From Planctomycetaceae bacterium (GTDB taxonomy: Bacteria; Planctomycetota; Planctomycetia; Pirellulales; Pirellulaceae), in the NCBI GenBank assembly GCA_002717145.1, contig PBCP01000091.1:1-32652 (forward strand): DNA of 32,652 nucleotides, read 5' to 3'. Numbering within the stretch: position 1 is the stretch's first letter; every line of letters begins with the position of its first letter. Both the position numbers and the translations under genes were made by a program. Positions 9,055-18,454 of this stretch are shown piece by piece. Below the pieces are notes generated by a model. It searched no databases. It was not told the origin of the DNA and saw nothing but the letters and a program-made list of their open reading frames with translations.

Positions 9055-10140
9055 ATGTCTAGAGCAAAATCAGGTTTGGATATCACTTCGGCAGCCGGTA
9101 CGGCAGTTCAGCGGATACATGATTTGCTAGTTCGTAACCACCTTTCCGTTTCGCTGGCAGCAGATACATGCGAACAACAGAGTGATTTGGAAATGGAGCA
9201 GGGCGGTGGGGTTACCGAAGTGTCAGGTGGTTTGGAGGAACGTTTGTTTTCGACCGGCTGGCCTCAGTTAGATGCAATTTTACCGGGAGGTGGTTTGCGG
9301 CAGGGGATGTTACTGGAATGCTTAGGGGCGTTGCAGGGAGGAGGTGTGGCACTACTGGGGCTGTGGTTTGCTGGGCAGATGTTGTCGGGTGATGATTCGA
9401 GATTTGTAGAAACCTTGCCTGATACAAAAAGGAGTGTTGATAAAGCGAATAGGACAGGAGGTGTGTTAGTTGTTTTTGATAATGATCGAAGATTTTATCC
9501 ACCGGCCGCGGCAGCTTTGGGGATTTCGCTGGAGCAGGTAATGATAGTTACGCCTGAAAGCAGAAAAGATTTGTATTGGGCATTGGATCAGGTGCTACGT
9601 TGTCCGGCGGTGGGGGCTGTTTGGAGTTGTATGTCCAACGTGAGTAGTCGTGAGTTTCGGCGGTTGCAGTTGGCTGCCGAGGCGGGGCGGGCGTTAGGAG
9701 TGCTGGTGAGAGAGAGCAAATTTGAAAAAGCCCCGACCTGGGCTCATGTACGACTGAAGATCTCGGCTGCTCTCTCAAAAAAACAACAGCACAAACAGGG
9801 AAGTCAGAATAAACAGATTGGAAAAGATTGGGGAATTCAGCGGGGTCATCCTGATTCTGAAATTCAGGATGTTCAGGAGATTTCGGGAGATTGGCGGTTT
9901 TGTGTTGAAAGAAAACGAGCGGTTTCTGCAATTGTTGGACATGTCGTGGGGACAGCAGGGTGTGAGATTGATTTGAGAGAGGTGGTGGAAACAAGCGGAG
10001 CAGGGCATGTACCACTGGCAGATAATATTGTGTCGAACCCAAGCAAAGGGCCGCTGGGAAACGATTTCTCGGTTCGAGCGACAAGGCAGGATACTGCAGA
10101 AGAGATAGATCGAGGGTTAGATCGATCGTGGGCCCGATAG
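9055..10140 (+). CDS. imuA: ImuA-like RecA-related protein of the SOS mutagenesis cassette
   Basis: This 361-residue protein is related to ImuA (SulA-like/RecA-like), the accessory factor that works with ImuB and DnaE2 in damage-induced translesion synthesis. The recognisable core spans about 62-230: FSTGWPQLDAILPGGGLRQGMLLECLG, then VLVVFDNDRRFYPPAAAALGI, the region ending IVTPESRKDLYWALDQVL, CPAVGAVWS and REFRRLQLAAEAG. The place where RecA has a Walker A lysine reads ECLGALQGGGVALL, so ATP binding of the RecA kind is not apparent, as in other ImuA proteins. It is longer than typical ImuA (about 220-270) through a 60-residue N-terminal extension and a hydrophilic C-terminal tail. The start ATG at 9055 lacks a strong ribosome-binding site. 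It is the first gene downstream of the 22-bp palindrome. Confidence 0.8.
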   Translation: MSRAKSGLDITSAAGTAVQRIHDLLVRNHLSVSLAADTCEQQSDLEMEQGGGVTEVSGGLEERLFSTGWPQLDAILPGGGLRQGMLLECLGALQGGGVALLGLWFAGQMLSGDDSRFVETLPDTKRSVDKANRTGGVLVVFDNDRRFYPPAAAALGISLEQVMIVTPESRKDLYWALDQVLRCPAVGAVWSCMSNVSSREFRRLQLAAEAGRALGVLVRESKFEKAPTWAHVRLKISAALSKKQQHKQGSQNKQIGKDWGIQRGHPDSEIQDVQEISGDWRFCVERKRAVSAIVGHVVGTAGCEIDLREVVETSGAGHVPLADNIVSNPSKGPLGNDFSVRATRQDTAEEIDRGLDRSWAR

Positions 10141-10219
10141 TTAGTCGAATGCCGAGAGGGTGTTATGGAAGCTGGGGTGGATAAAAGAGTGGAAGAAAAG
10201 AGTAGGAAGAGTAAGTGGT

Positions 10220-12031
10220 ATGCAGAACAGGAGAAGAGTGGCTTGCGTGTGGATAGACGTAGGTCGGGCAGGGAAGCTAGTCAGGGATGAACCATCTATA
10301 GGAAGTGGAGTGAAGGATTCAGGCAGGGAGGCCAGCACCGATGGTGAATTTGTTCAGCGGCAGGCGTGGCAAGAGCAGGATGCACTGCATCGTCTTGCTC
10401 GCTGGGCAAATCGGTTCTCTCCTATAGTTGGAGTGGCTGGAAAGGTTGAGTGGAAACGGGAGCTACAGCGAAAGTTACGAAAACAAAAGGGGCAGCATCA
10501 GAGAAAACACTACGCCCATCCGGTGGAGGCTCGATTAGACGCCTGGAAAACAGAGGCAATCTGGCTGGATATCACAGATGTTTGTCGTTTTTTTGGCTCC
10601 GAAGAAAACCTTGCACAACGTATGCTTGTCGAGTTTCAGCAGGAGTTGAAAAAGAACTACCGCCGGATCGATTTGGAGACAAAAGATGAGACAGAGGCAT
10701 TCCGGCAGCAGTATCAAAATTGCTCTACAAAGCATGGTTTGGCTGATCGACAATCGAGAAGCCAGGGGCTGGTTGTGAAGGTGGCTGTGGCTGGTACCGT
10801 AGGGGCTAGTTGGGCAGCATGCCTGACTTTGCAGGAAGGTATTCGACTGTTACCTTCCTGTAGAGTGTCCGTTCGGGAAGTACTGAGGCAGCTGCCGGTT
10901 GGCTGCCTCAGACTTTCTGATGAAACGCTGGATCTGCTTTGCCGACTGGGCATTCACAAATTGAGCCAACTACTGGAGCTGCCCCGCGCCTCCATTGCTC
11001 AACGTCTTGGCAATCAGGTTGTTCGCCGTTGTGACCAGTTGTTGGCAGAAGTTGAGGAGCCTTTGGAAATCCTGCATCCACAGCAACCCTATATTGCCTG
11101 GCAGTTACTACCCGGTCGTATTGGTGGCCCTAAGGTGATATACGAACTGTTCGAACAGTTAACAGGGACTCTGCTGAAGCGCTTGGAGAAGAAATCGCGA
11201 GGCGTGTTACAGGTTAGCTGCACAATTGAATTGTCACGTTATGGCCAACGGGTTTATCGGGATTCGGGGGATACCCGGCAGGATACGGAAACACTAACGC
11301 TTGGTCTTTACAGGCCAACCACAGATCTGAAACATTTGTCGGAACTGTTTCAGCTGCAGTGGGATCGTTTAGGGCGAGTAGATGAGGTATATAGTTTTCG
11401 CGTCGAGTTTGTACAGACCACAACTATGCAGCAGAAACAATTGTCATTGTTTGCAGGACAGCAGAAAGTTGGTCAGGGTTATCGCTGGCAGGCAGCAGAT
11501 TCACTTGATGGGATTCCTCCAGCTAAATTGGTGAGGTTAATTGACAGGCTTTCCAGTCGTTTAGGAAAGCAGCAGGTGCTGCGAGCCACACTGAAGCCTG
11601 AAGCGTTGCCTGAATTTGGCTTTCAGCTCGAGCCAATAGCGAATATTAATATTCAACGGTGGTGTCGACAGGTACTTGCCTCTAAAAGAACGCTTTCGAA
11701 TAAATCGAATATGTTCAACCAGCAACGCAAGAGCGGATGGCTACTGGAACAACGTAAGCCTGCAGACAGTCTGCCGGTTTGGTGCTGGAAAGAATCGTTG
11801 GAGATTCAATGTCAAACTAGTCCGTCAGGAAATTGCCCTAGGAAAATGCTGCATAAAGGGCGTTGGCAGAAGGTCCTTCGCTATTGGGGCCCCGAGCGGA
11901 TTGAAAGCGGTTGGTGGCGAGGACGGATAGTACGCCGTGATTATTACCGGGTTGAATTACAGACAGGGCTTCGATTTTGGGTCTACCGAGGACTGCCCGG
12001 CGATCGGTGGTTCTTGCAGGGGAATTTTTGA
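10220..12031 (+). CDS. imuB: ImuB, catalytically inactive Y-family polymerase homologue
   Basis: ImuB is the adaptor of the mutasome, bridging DnaE2 and the beta clamp. The ATG at 10220 is chosen because MQNRRRVACVWID is the usual N-terminal beta strand and AGGAAG lies just upstream; the same frame is open back to a GTG at 10160, which would add 20 unlikely residues. Features include ARWANRFSPIVG, AIWLDITDVCRFFGSEENL (no SxDE catalytic motif, so no polymerase activity expected), a Y-family thumb/little-finger region, and the signature C-terminus GPERIESGWW...RRDYYRVEL...RWFLQGNF. The segment between the first strand and the 'RFSP' strand is only about 55 residues and hydrophilic, shorter than in most ImuB proteins. 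The stop is 5 nt before dnaE2. Confidence 0.88.
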   Translation: MQNRRRVACVWIDVGRAGKLVRDEPSIGSGVKDSGREASTDGEFVQRQAWQEQDALHRLARWANRFSPIVGVAGKVEWKRELQRKLRKQKGQHQRKHYAHPVEARLDAWKTEAIWLDITDVCRFFGSEENLAQRMLVEFQQELKKNYRRIDLETKDETEAFRQQYQNCSTKHGLADRQSRSQGLVVKVAVAGTVGASWAACLTLQEGIRLLPSCRVSVREVLRQLPVGCLRLSDETLDLLCRLGIHKLSQLLELPRASIAQRLGNQVVRRCDQLLAEVEEPLEILHPQQPYIAWQLLPGRIGGPKVIYELFEQLTGTLLKRLEKKSRGVLQVSCTIELSRYGQRVYRDSGDTRQDTETLTLGLYRPTTDLKHLSELFQLQWDRLGRVDEVYSFRVEFVQTTTMQQKQLSLFAGQQKVGQGYRWQAADSLDGIPPAKLVRLIDRLSSRLGKQQVLRATLKPEALPEFGFQLEPIANINIQRWCRQVLASKRTLSNKSNMFNQQRKSGWLLEQRKPADSLPVWCWKESLEIQCQTSPSGNCPRKMLHKGRWQKVLRYWGPERIESGWWRGRIVRRDYYRVELQTGLRFWVYRGLPGDRWFLQGNF

Positions 12032-12036
12032 TCGGA

Positions 12037-15000
12037 ATGATGCAATATGCGGAATTACACTGCAAATCCAATTTTTCGTTTTTGCAGGGAGCCTCACATG
12101 CTGTTGAGTTAGTTGAGAGAGCAAAGAGATTAGGGTATCAGGCAATTGCCATTACCGATCGTAATACGCTCGCAGGAATTGTACGTGCGCATGGAGCAGC
12201 CAAAGACAACGATCTTCAATTTATCGTTGCCGCAGAACTCACGTTTGTAGACGCCCCGGCCTGCGTTGTCTGGATTCCGAATCGAAAGGCATATGGTCAA
12301 CTTTGCCAACTGCTTACTCGGGGAAGACGCAGGGCAGGTAAAGGCAAATGTCTGTTGTACTTTGATGATCTCAAAGAAGTTGGGCAGAGTTGGATTGTAG
12401 GTGTGATTCCAGATTGGAATGCCCATTCGCAAAACCTTACATCAGATCACCTCCGTCTCCACGAAGAATCGCAATTGATTACCTCTGACCAGTTACTGCC
12501 TTACAGGGAGATTTTTGCTGAAGATTGCTATCTGCTTGCTGAATTGCATCGTGGTGCAGCAGATCATAAGCGTTTATTGAATTTACAGCGACTGAGTAAA
12601 GAGGCAAATGTGCCCCTACTGGCAGCCGGAGATGTCTATTATCACGACCCTTCCCGGGCGCGTCTGCAGGATACACTTACAGCCATTGCTCATGGTTGTA
12701 ATGTCCATCAAATTGGCGCCTGGCAATTCCCCAATGCCCAAAGATTCCTTCGCCCTCTTGCAGAATTGGGTGATCTGTTTGCGGAACTTCCCGAAGCGGT
12801 CTGGCGAACAATGGAAATAGCTCGGCGATGTAGCTTTTCACTGGAGGAATTGAAGTACGAGTATCCAGAGGAGTTGGCTCCTGATGAGATAACTCCGATG
12901 CAACATCTGACCCAGCTTTCCTGGAAAGGGGCTCACAAAAGATATCCCGCAGGCCTTCCGCGAAAAGTGATTAATCTGCTGAAGCATGAACTGGCACTGA
13001 TTGAAGAATTGGGCTACGAAGCCTACTTTTTGACGGTTTGGGATCTAGTTCGCTTCGCTCGTAGTCGGGGGATTCTTTGTCAGGGCCGTGGTTCTGCAGC
13101 CAATTCAGTGGTTTGTTTTTGCCTCGGCGTGACGTCGGTCGATCCTGAAACCACGGAGTTGTTGTTTGAGCGGTTTATCAGCCGGGAACGCAATGAGGCT
13201 CCGGATATCGACGTCGATTTTGAACATGAACGTCGCGAAGAGGTATTGCAATATTTGTACGACAAGTACGGTCGCGATCGTGCCGGTATGACAGGGGTGG
13301 TGACCTGTTACCGGATGCGGTCAGCAGTCCGAGAAGTGGGGAAAGCATTGGGACTTGATCCTGAAATGATAGACGAAGTTGCCAAAAATCTTGATGGCAG
13401 GACTCAGGATGGAAATTTTGATGCGCGTATTCGTGAAGTAGGGCTCGATCCGGAAGCTACGCTTGGCCAGCGTTTTCGGGAGCTTGTCGAGGAACTTGTT
13501 GGTTTCCCACGCCATCTGTCTCAGCATGTAGGTGGAATGGTAATGACTCGAGGACTTCTCAGTGAATTAGTTCCTATTGAAAATGCCAGTATGGACGGCC
13601 GAACCGTCATTCAGTGGAATAAGGATGACTTGGATGAACTGGGAATACTCAAAGTGGATTGCCTGTCACTTGGTATGTTAAGTGCAATTCGTAAGTGCTT
13701 TGAAATGTTGCAGCATCATGAAGGAAAGCAATGGTCCCTGGCAACCATTCCTCAGGACGACCCTGCTGTATACGACATGATTTGTAAGGCGGATACGGTA
13801 GGAGTATTTCAGATAGAAAGCCGGGCACAGATGAGTATGTTGCCACGCCTGAGGCCTCGTTGCTTTTATGATCTGGTAATCGAAGTTGCCATCGTTCGTC
13901 CGGGACCAATTCAAGGGGATATGGTTCATCCTTATCTGAAACGTCGCGCGGGACAGGAACAGGCATCTTACCCCAATGATGCAATTAGGGAAGTGTTGGA
14001 TCGTACTCTAGGCGTGCCGTTGTTCCAGGAGCAGGCAATGCGTCTGGCTGTCGTGGCAGCAGGGTTTACACCCGGAGAAGCAGATCAATTGCGGCGGGCA
14101 ATGGGGGCCTGGAGACGACCGGGGGTGATTGAAAAATTCAATCGTAAACTGACCGAAGGTATGCTGGCCAACGGGTTGACACGAAAATTTGCGGAACAGG
14201 TCTTCAATCAGATTCGCGGATTTGGTGAGTATGGGTTTCCTGAATCACATGCGGCGAGTTTTGCTTTGTTAGTTTATGTATCTGCGTGGCTGAAGTGTTA
14301 CCATCCTGCCACGTTTGCCGCCTGCGTTATCAATAGTCAACCGATGGGGTTTTATTCGGTCAGTGACTTGGTCAAAGATGCTCAAAAGCATGGAGTCGAA
14401 GTTCGGCCTGTGGACGTGAATTACAGCGACTGGAACTGTACGTTGGAATATGGCGGGGAGTTACCACCAGCATTGCGGTTAGGAATGCGAGTGGTTCGGG
14501 GGCTAGCATGTGAAGTAGTCCAACGCCTACTGGATGATCGACGGCAGCAGGGCAGATATAGTTCGGTGGAACAATTGCGACGTCGTTCAGGAGTGAGTAA
14601 GCGAGTGGTAATGCAATTGGCCGATGCTGATGCATTTGGCAGTTTTGAACGTGACCGCCGTTCCGCTCTTTGGGAAGCCCTGGCGCAAGAAGAAAGAGAG
14701 ACGCAGCAACCTTTGTTTGACCTGATTACTTCAGTAGATGACGAGCAACCCGCATTGCCGGCGATGCAGCCAGCCGAAGAAGTTGAGATGGATTATCGTA
14801 CGGCCGGTCTGTCGTTGAAAGGCCAGCCAATTATGTTTTGGCGTAAACTTTTGGATCAGCAGAATGTGTTGAGAGCGGAGCAGTTAATAGGCTATCCCGA
14901 TAATCGTTATGTGAGGATTGCTGGGTTGGTGTTGTTGCGTCAACGTCCGTCGACGGCCAAAGGTATTACCTTTGTGACGCTTGAGGATGAAACCGGCACC

Positions 15001-15204
15001 ATGAATCTTGTTCTGCGACAGCATGTCTGGGAACGTTATTATCGGATTGCCAGACGCAGTAACGCCTGGCTTGTCCATGGGACGTTAGAAAATCGGAATC
15101 AGGTTCAGCATGTCGTGGTTCATCGCCTTGAAGATCTTTCAAATTATCTTGGAAGCCAGAAGCCGGTGAAGATTCTGAAGACCAAATCCAGAGATTTTCG
15201 ATAG
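12037..15204 (+). CDS. dnaE2: error-prone DNA polymerase DnaE2 (ImuC)
   Basis: This is a C-family DNA polymerase that performs error-prone lesion bypass with ImuA and ImuB. From the ATG at 12037 it is 1055 residues, matching the DnaE2 family; the frame is open further upstream into imuB (TTG at 11977) but homology begins at MMQYAELHCKSNFSFLQGAS. It opens with a PHP domain (ELHCKSNFSFLQGA, AIAITDRNTLAGIVRAH). The palm carries CQGRGSAANSVVCF and the catalytic PDIDVDFEHERREEVLQYLY; FQIESRAQMSMLPRLRP, PGPIQGDMVHPYLKRR, and FGEYGFPESHAASFALLVY follow. A C-terminal OB-fold (ITFVTLEDETGTMNLVL) ends the protein. It starts 5 nt after imuB stops, consistent with one transcript from the imuA promoter. 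It converges on the kinase gene with 4 nt between stops. Confidence 0.96.
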   Translation: MMQYAELHCKSNFSFLQGASHAVELVERAKRLGYQAIAITDRNTLAGIVRAHGAAKDNDLQFIVAAELTFVDAPACVVWIPNRKAYGQLCQLLTRGRRRAGKGKCLLYFDDLKEVGQSWIVGVIPDWNAHSQNLTSDHLRLHEESQLITSDQLLPYREIFAEDCYLLAELHRGAADHKRLLNLQRLSKEANVPLLAAGDVYYHDPSRARLQDTLTAIAHGCNVHQIGAWQFPNAQRFLRPLAELGDLFAELPEAVWRTMEIARRCSFSLEELKYEYPEELAPDEITPMQHLTQLSWKGAHKRYPAGLPRKVINLLKHELALIEELGYEAYFLTVWDLVRFARSRGILCQGRGSAANSVVCFCLGVTSVDPETTELLFERFISRERNEAPDIDVDFEHERREEVLQYLYDKYGRDRAGMTGVVTCYRMRSAVREVGKALGLDPEMIDEVAKNLDGRTQDGNFDARIREVGLDPEATLGQRFRELVEELVGFPRHLSQHVGGMVMTRGLLSELVPIENASMDGRTVIQWNKDDLDELGILKVDCLSLGMLSAIRKCFEMLQHHEGKQWSLATIPQDDPAVYDMICKADTVGVFQIESRAQMSMLPRLRPRCFYDLVIEVAIVRPGPIQGDMVHPYLKRRAGQEQASYPNDAIREVLDRTLGVPLFQEQAMRLAVVAAGFTPGEADQLRRAMGAWRRPGVIEKFNRKLTEGMLANGLTRKFAEQVFNQIRGFGEYGFPESHAASFALLVYVSAWLKCYHPATFAACVINSQPMGFYSVSDLVKDAQKHGVEVRPVDVNYSDWNCTLEYGGELPPALRLGMRVVRGLACEVVQRLLDDRRQQGRYSSVEQLRRRSGVSKRVVMQLADADAFGSFERDRRSALWEALAQEERETQQPLFDLITSVDDEQPALPAMQPAEEVEMDYRTAGLSLKGQPIMFWRKLLDQQNVLRAEQLIGYPDNRYVRIAGLVLLRQRPSTAKGITFVTLEDETGTMNLVLRQHVWERYYRIARRSNAWLVHGTLENRNQVQHVVVHRLEDLSNYLGSQKPVKILKTKSRDFR

Positions 15205-15208
15205 AGAA

Positions 15209-17023
15209 TCAGTCACCTGAGGGGACGCTTTCTTTACTAAGTTCCCTTCTTAGTGTCAAAACTTCATTTAATAATTCGGTAAGCCCCTCGTTAAGCTTGT
15301 GTATTTCGTAGATCGCTTCGAGAAAGCCAAGAGCTGCTTCAGGTTGTTCTTGTGCTATGTTGCGGCAAAAAGCTAGCACCTCACGGATTTCTGTTTCGGT
15401 CTTCTTCAAGATGGCCAAACGATCGCGTTGAAATTCTGAATGTTCCCTTTTAAGTCGTTTGATTTTTTGGCGGGCGAAGGCCACGCATTCAGCCACTTCC
15501 GAATCCTTACGTGACTCATACAGAGTAACAAAATGCTCAAGATTGTTTACTAATTCATCGGGTGAAAGATTCTCGGATTCCAGGATTTGGCGCAAGGTTA
15601 CTTTTGCGATCGGTAGTTCCTTTAGATCGCTTTCCAGGGACTTTAAAAAACGTTGTTCATTTCGCTCATCTTTAAGGCCGTTGTAATGAGTTTCGACCGT
15701 AGGGAATTGCTGATGGTCCGGAAAACGCTCTAGAAATTCCTGCATCTCCCTACTTGCTTGTCCCCAGTCTGAGCCGGGAGTGATGCGTGCCTCTTCAATA
15801 ATTTCCAGCAGTTCATCTGCCGTACGTGGTTGGTTATACCAGTTGGTAAATGCCAAAAGTGCTCCAAGTCCTACAACTAAGACTACCAGTACCAATAGGC
15901 TGGCAAATATACCGGTTGGTGATTCGTCATTTGACTTAAACCGATCCCGTTCAATAGGGATGTAATGAGTTTTGCCTCCCTGTTTTTCAGCTTGCTGTTG
16001 CGGTAAAAGCGACGAATCAGCCTGAGTGTCAGAATCTTCTGGGAGGTTTTGGATTTCAGATAAATAATGTCCCTCGATCGTTACTTCGTCGCCCTCGAAT
16101 GGTTTTTTTTGACTAGGGGCAAATTCCATGGTTGCCTCTTCATTGGTACGATCATCAGCTCCAGACATTTCAGTAGTGGAATTCGCAGTCTTGACAGGTA
16201 TGCGGGCTTCTAATGCATGTTGCATTGCTTGAAGGCGATGTGCCACTGCTAAAGGTGTGGGAATCCGGTGGTCTGGCCGCTTACTGAGCAGTTGTCTGAC
16301 GATGTAATCCAATTCCATAGGAACGTCAGCGATGGTCTCCGTGATAGGTAGTGGCTGGTCGTACTTTAGTTTGTGAATGACCTGTGCCACAGAAGGCGAT
16401 GCGAAGGGGGGGCGACCGGTTAGCAGGGCGTACATGACTGAACCCAGTGAGTAGAGATCGCTTTTGATGGTAGGCCTTGCGCCCTCAGCCTGCTCGGGAG
16501 CCATATAATCGGCAGTGCCCACCACTGCGTGGTCAGCAGTGAGTTGAGTGGCGCCGAATAGGCGAGCGATCCCGAAGTCGACAAGTTTGACTTGATCATC
16601 TTCAGTCAGAAATAGATTCGAAGGTTTAAGATCGCGGTGAATCACTCCCCTATCATGTGCATGCTTTAAGGCATGACAAATATCGATGGTAATTCGAATT
16701 ACATCTCGCCACGTGAACGGACCGCTTTCTTTGAGTATTTGGAATAGAGTTCTTCCTTTAACCAGTTCCATGGCATAGTAAAGAACTTCCTCTTCCTGAC
16801 CGTATCCGATGATCTGGACAATGCCCGGATGTTGCAGTTGTTGCAACGTTTCGACTTCCTGTTGAAAACGATCTCTGAAGCTATGATCGTCGGCAAAGGC
16901 ATTTGAAAGCATTTTGACCGCGACTCGGCTGTCGGTATCTTCGTGTCTGGCCGAGTAGACGAATCCCATACCGCCCTTGCCGATTTGTTCGTCGATCAAG
17001 TAGGGGCCGAGTCTTTCCAGCAT
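15209..17023 (-). CDS. membrane-anchored Ser/Thr protein kinase (Pkn type)
   Basis: This 604-residue Hanks-type kinase has GKGGMG at 15-20 (glycine loop), VAVKML with the ATP lysine at 37, HRDLKPSN with catalytic D131, DFG with D149, and GTADYMAPEQ at 169-178, so all key residues are intact. A low-complexity acidic linker covers about 280-370, a single membrane helix about 372-393 (GIFASLLVLVVLVVGLGALL), and a charged, probably coiled-coil region of about 200 residues follows on the other side of the membrane. Such architecture is abundant in planctomycetes; targets are unknown. It is the last gene of the minus-strand run, 30 nt after the sulfatase, with its stop 4 nt from that of convergent dnaE2 and no obvious hairpin terminator between them. 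Confidence 0.93.
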   Translation of the reverse strand: MLERLGPYLIDEQIGKGGMGFVYSARHEDTDSRVAVKMLSNAFADDHSFRDRFQQEVETLQQLQHPGIVQIIGYGQEEEVLYYAMELVKGRTLFQILKESGPFTWRDVIRITIDICHALKHAHDRGVIHRDLKPSNLFLTEDDQVKLVDFGIARLFGATQLTADHAVVGTADYMAPEQAEGARPTIKSDLYSLGSVMYALLTGRPPFASPSVAQVIHKLKYDQPLPITETIADVPMELDYIVRQLLSKRPDHRIPTPLAVAHRLQAMQHALEARIPVKTANSTTEMSGADDRTNEEATMEFAPSQKKPFEGDEVTIEGHYLSEIQNLPEDSDTQADSSLLPQQQAEKQGGKTHYIPIERDRFKSNDESPTGIFASLLVLVVLVVGLGALLAFTNWYNQPRTADELLEIIEEARITPGSDWGQASREMQEFLERFPDHQQFPTVETHYNGLKDERNEQRFLKSLESDLKELPIAKVTLRQILESENLSPDELVNNLEHFVTLYESRKDSEVAECVAFARQKIKRLKREHSEFQRDRLAILKKTETEIREVLAFCRNIAQEQPEAALGFLEAIYEIHKLNEGLTELLNEVLTLRRELSKESVPSGD

Positions 17024-17053
17024 GAGAGAGTTTCTTTAATTTGGAATTTCGAG

Positions 17054-18448
17054 TTACATCGGAGCAACACGTTTGGAACCCACGTCAGTGGTGAGCATCA
17101 CGTGCGCATCAAAACTTTTGTAAATCAGCTCCGCTTTTATTTCAGCATAATCAGGATTGTCCCAGAGATTATTGAATTCCCAGGGATCTTCTTCTAAATC
17201 ATAGAGTTCGCCTATTTCGTGTCCATGATAAACCGAAAGTTTGTATTTTCTGTTGCGATACATTGTTGCAAAGGCTCCACTTCCGTCAGTGAAAAATGGA
17301 TCAAGAGCGTCAAAGTATTCGCTTCGTACAAATTCCCGGTGTTCATCGATTGCTGTCTCATCAGTAAGTAGGTGGATAAGAGATTTGCCCTGCATATATT
17401 CCGGCGGCTCCAGGCCAGCCAGTTCCATGATCGTTGATGTCAGATCAAGTAGTTCGACGAGGGCATCACGTTGGACATTCTCTAGAAATTTGCCGGGCCA
17501 GGCGAAAATCAACGGGATACGAACAAGACCCTCATAAAAACGACAGCCTTTCTGCAGTAAGCCGTGATCTCCCAGCGACTCTCCGTGATCACTGGTAAAG
17601 ATGATCACAGTATTTTCAAGTTGTTCAGTTTGTTCCAGATGATCGATAACGCGTTGGAATTGATCGTCGATTTGTTTGATCATGGCATAATAATACGCCT
17701 GCATACGCTTGGCATCATGTCCTTGAGGTGGTAATGCTTCTCCCTGAAAATCTATCTCAGCCAGTTTCTTTTGCAGCTCCAGATCTTCCTCCCGGAAATA
17801 AGGTCCTGGCATGTCCTCGGGATCAAACATATCTGCATAGACTTTAGGCGGAATAAATGGTGGGTGTGGGTCATAAATATTCACACATAACAACCAAGGT
17901 GACGGGCTTTCCACATCAATAAACTCCAAGGCGCATTCGGTTGCCCAGGTAGTTTGATGGTATTCAGGTGGAACTCGTTCAGGGCTATTTCGCATCGAAT
18001 CCAGATCGCCACCGCGTTCATTCACCCAGTCAGCATAATGGTGGCCTTCTTCCCAGTCGTCACGTGGCGCATGACTGAATTGCCAATATGTCATGCCGTC
18101 ATCAAGCCGGGGTTCCGTACGGTGTCCTGAACTTGTGAGGTGAAACTTGCCAATATTCCCACAACGGTATCCCGCCTCGGAGATTAATTTGGTGATCAGA
18201 GGAGGGAAATCCGGAAAGGTATCATTGCCGTTTCGAGTGTTATGCAGTCTGGCTGGATACAAACCTGTCAGGAAACTAGATCGACTTGGAGTGCAAATGG
18301 GAGATTGGCAGTAGGCATGAGTAAACGCCACTCCGGATTGAACTAGTTTGTCGATGTTAGGAGTATCGACATATGGATTTCCCAACGCTTTGATGGTGTC
18401 AAATCGCTGCTGATCCGTACAGTACCAGAGGATATTGGGGCGATTCAT
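17054..18448 (-). CDS. sulfatase, apparently cytoplasmic
   Basis: This 464-residue alkaline-phosphatase-superfamily sulfatase hydrolyses a sulfate (or related) ester. The N-terminus NRPNILWYCTDQQRFDT supplies the metal aspartate, and ICTPSRSSFLTGLYPAR carries the C52-T-P-S-R56 motif in which the cysteine is normally converted to formylglycine by a sulfatase-modifying enzyme. IFTSDHGESLGDHGLLQKG provides the second metal-binding set. No signal peptide is present, unlike most planctomycete sulfatases, which are exported. The protein is only moderately long and ends without extra domains. It lies 6 nt after the fabI-like gene and 30 nt before the kinase gene, so it is probably co-transcribed with the lipid gene set. 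Its substrate cannot be read from sequence; a phosphodiester or phosphonate substrate is an alternative. Confidence 0.93.
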   Translation of the reverse strand: MNRPNILWYCTDQQRFDTIKALGNPYVDTPNIDKLVQSGVAFTHAYCQSPICTPSRSSFLTGLYPARLHNTRNGNDTFPDFPPLITKLISEAGYRCGNIGKFHLTSSGHRTEPRLDDGMTYWQFSHAPRDDWEEGHHYADWVNERGGDLDSMRNSPERVPPEYHQTTWATECALEFIDVESPSPWLLCVNIYDPHPPFIPPKVYADMFDPEDMPGPYFREEDLELQKKLAEIDFQGEALPPQGHDAKRMQAYYYAMIKQIDDQFQRVIDHLEQTEQLENTVIIFTSDHGESLGDHGLLQKGCRFYEGLVRIPLIFAWPGKFLENVQRDALVELLDLTSTIMELAGLEPPEYMQGKSLIHLLTDETAIDEHREFVRSEYFDALDPFFTDGSGAFATMYRNRKYKLSVYHGHEIGELYDLEEDPWEFNNLWDNPDYAEIKAELIYKSFDAHVMLTTDVGSKRVAPM

Positions 18449-18454
18449 TAAATG

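Noticed and set aside
9212..10338. Several minus-strand open frames (96, 178, 77 and 65 codons) across imuA and the start of imuB
   Set aside because: They are complements of well-supported ImuA/ImuB coding sequence, have low-complexity Ser/Pro/Leu-rich translations and no family motif. The purine-rich plus strand explains their openness.
15204..15209. Bidirectional terminator between dnaE2 and the kinase gene
   Set aside because: Only 4 nt separate the stops and no G+C-rich hairpin with a T-run is seen around them.
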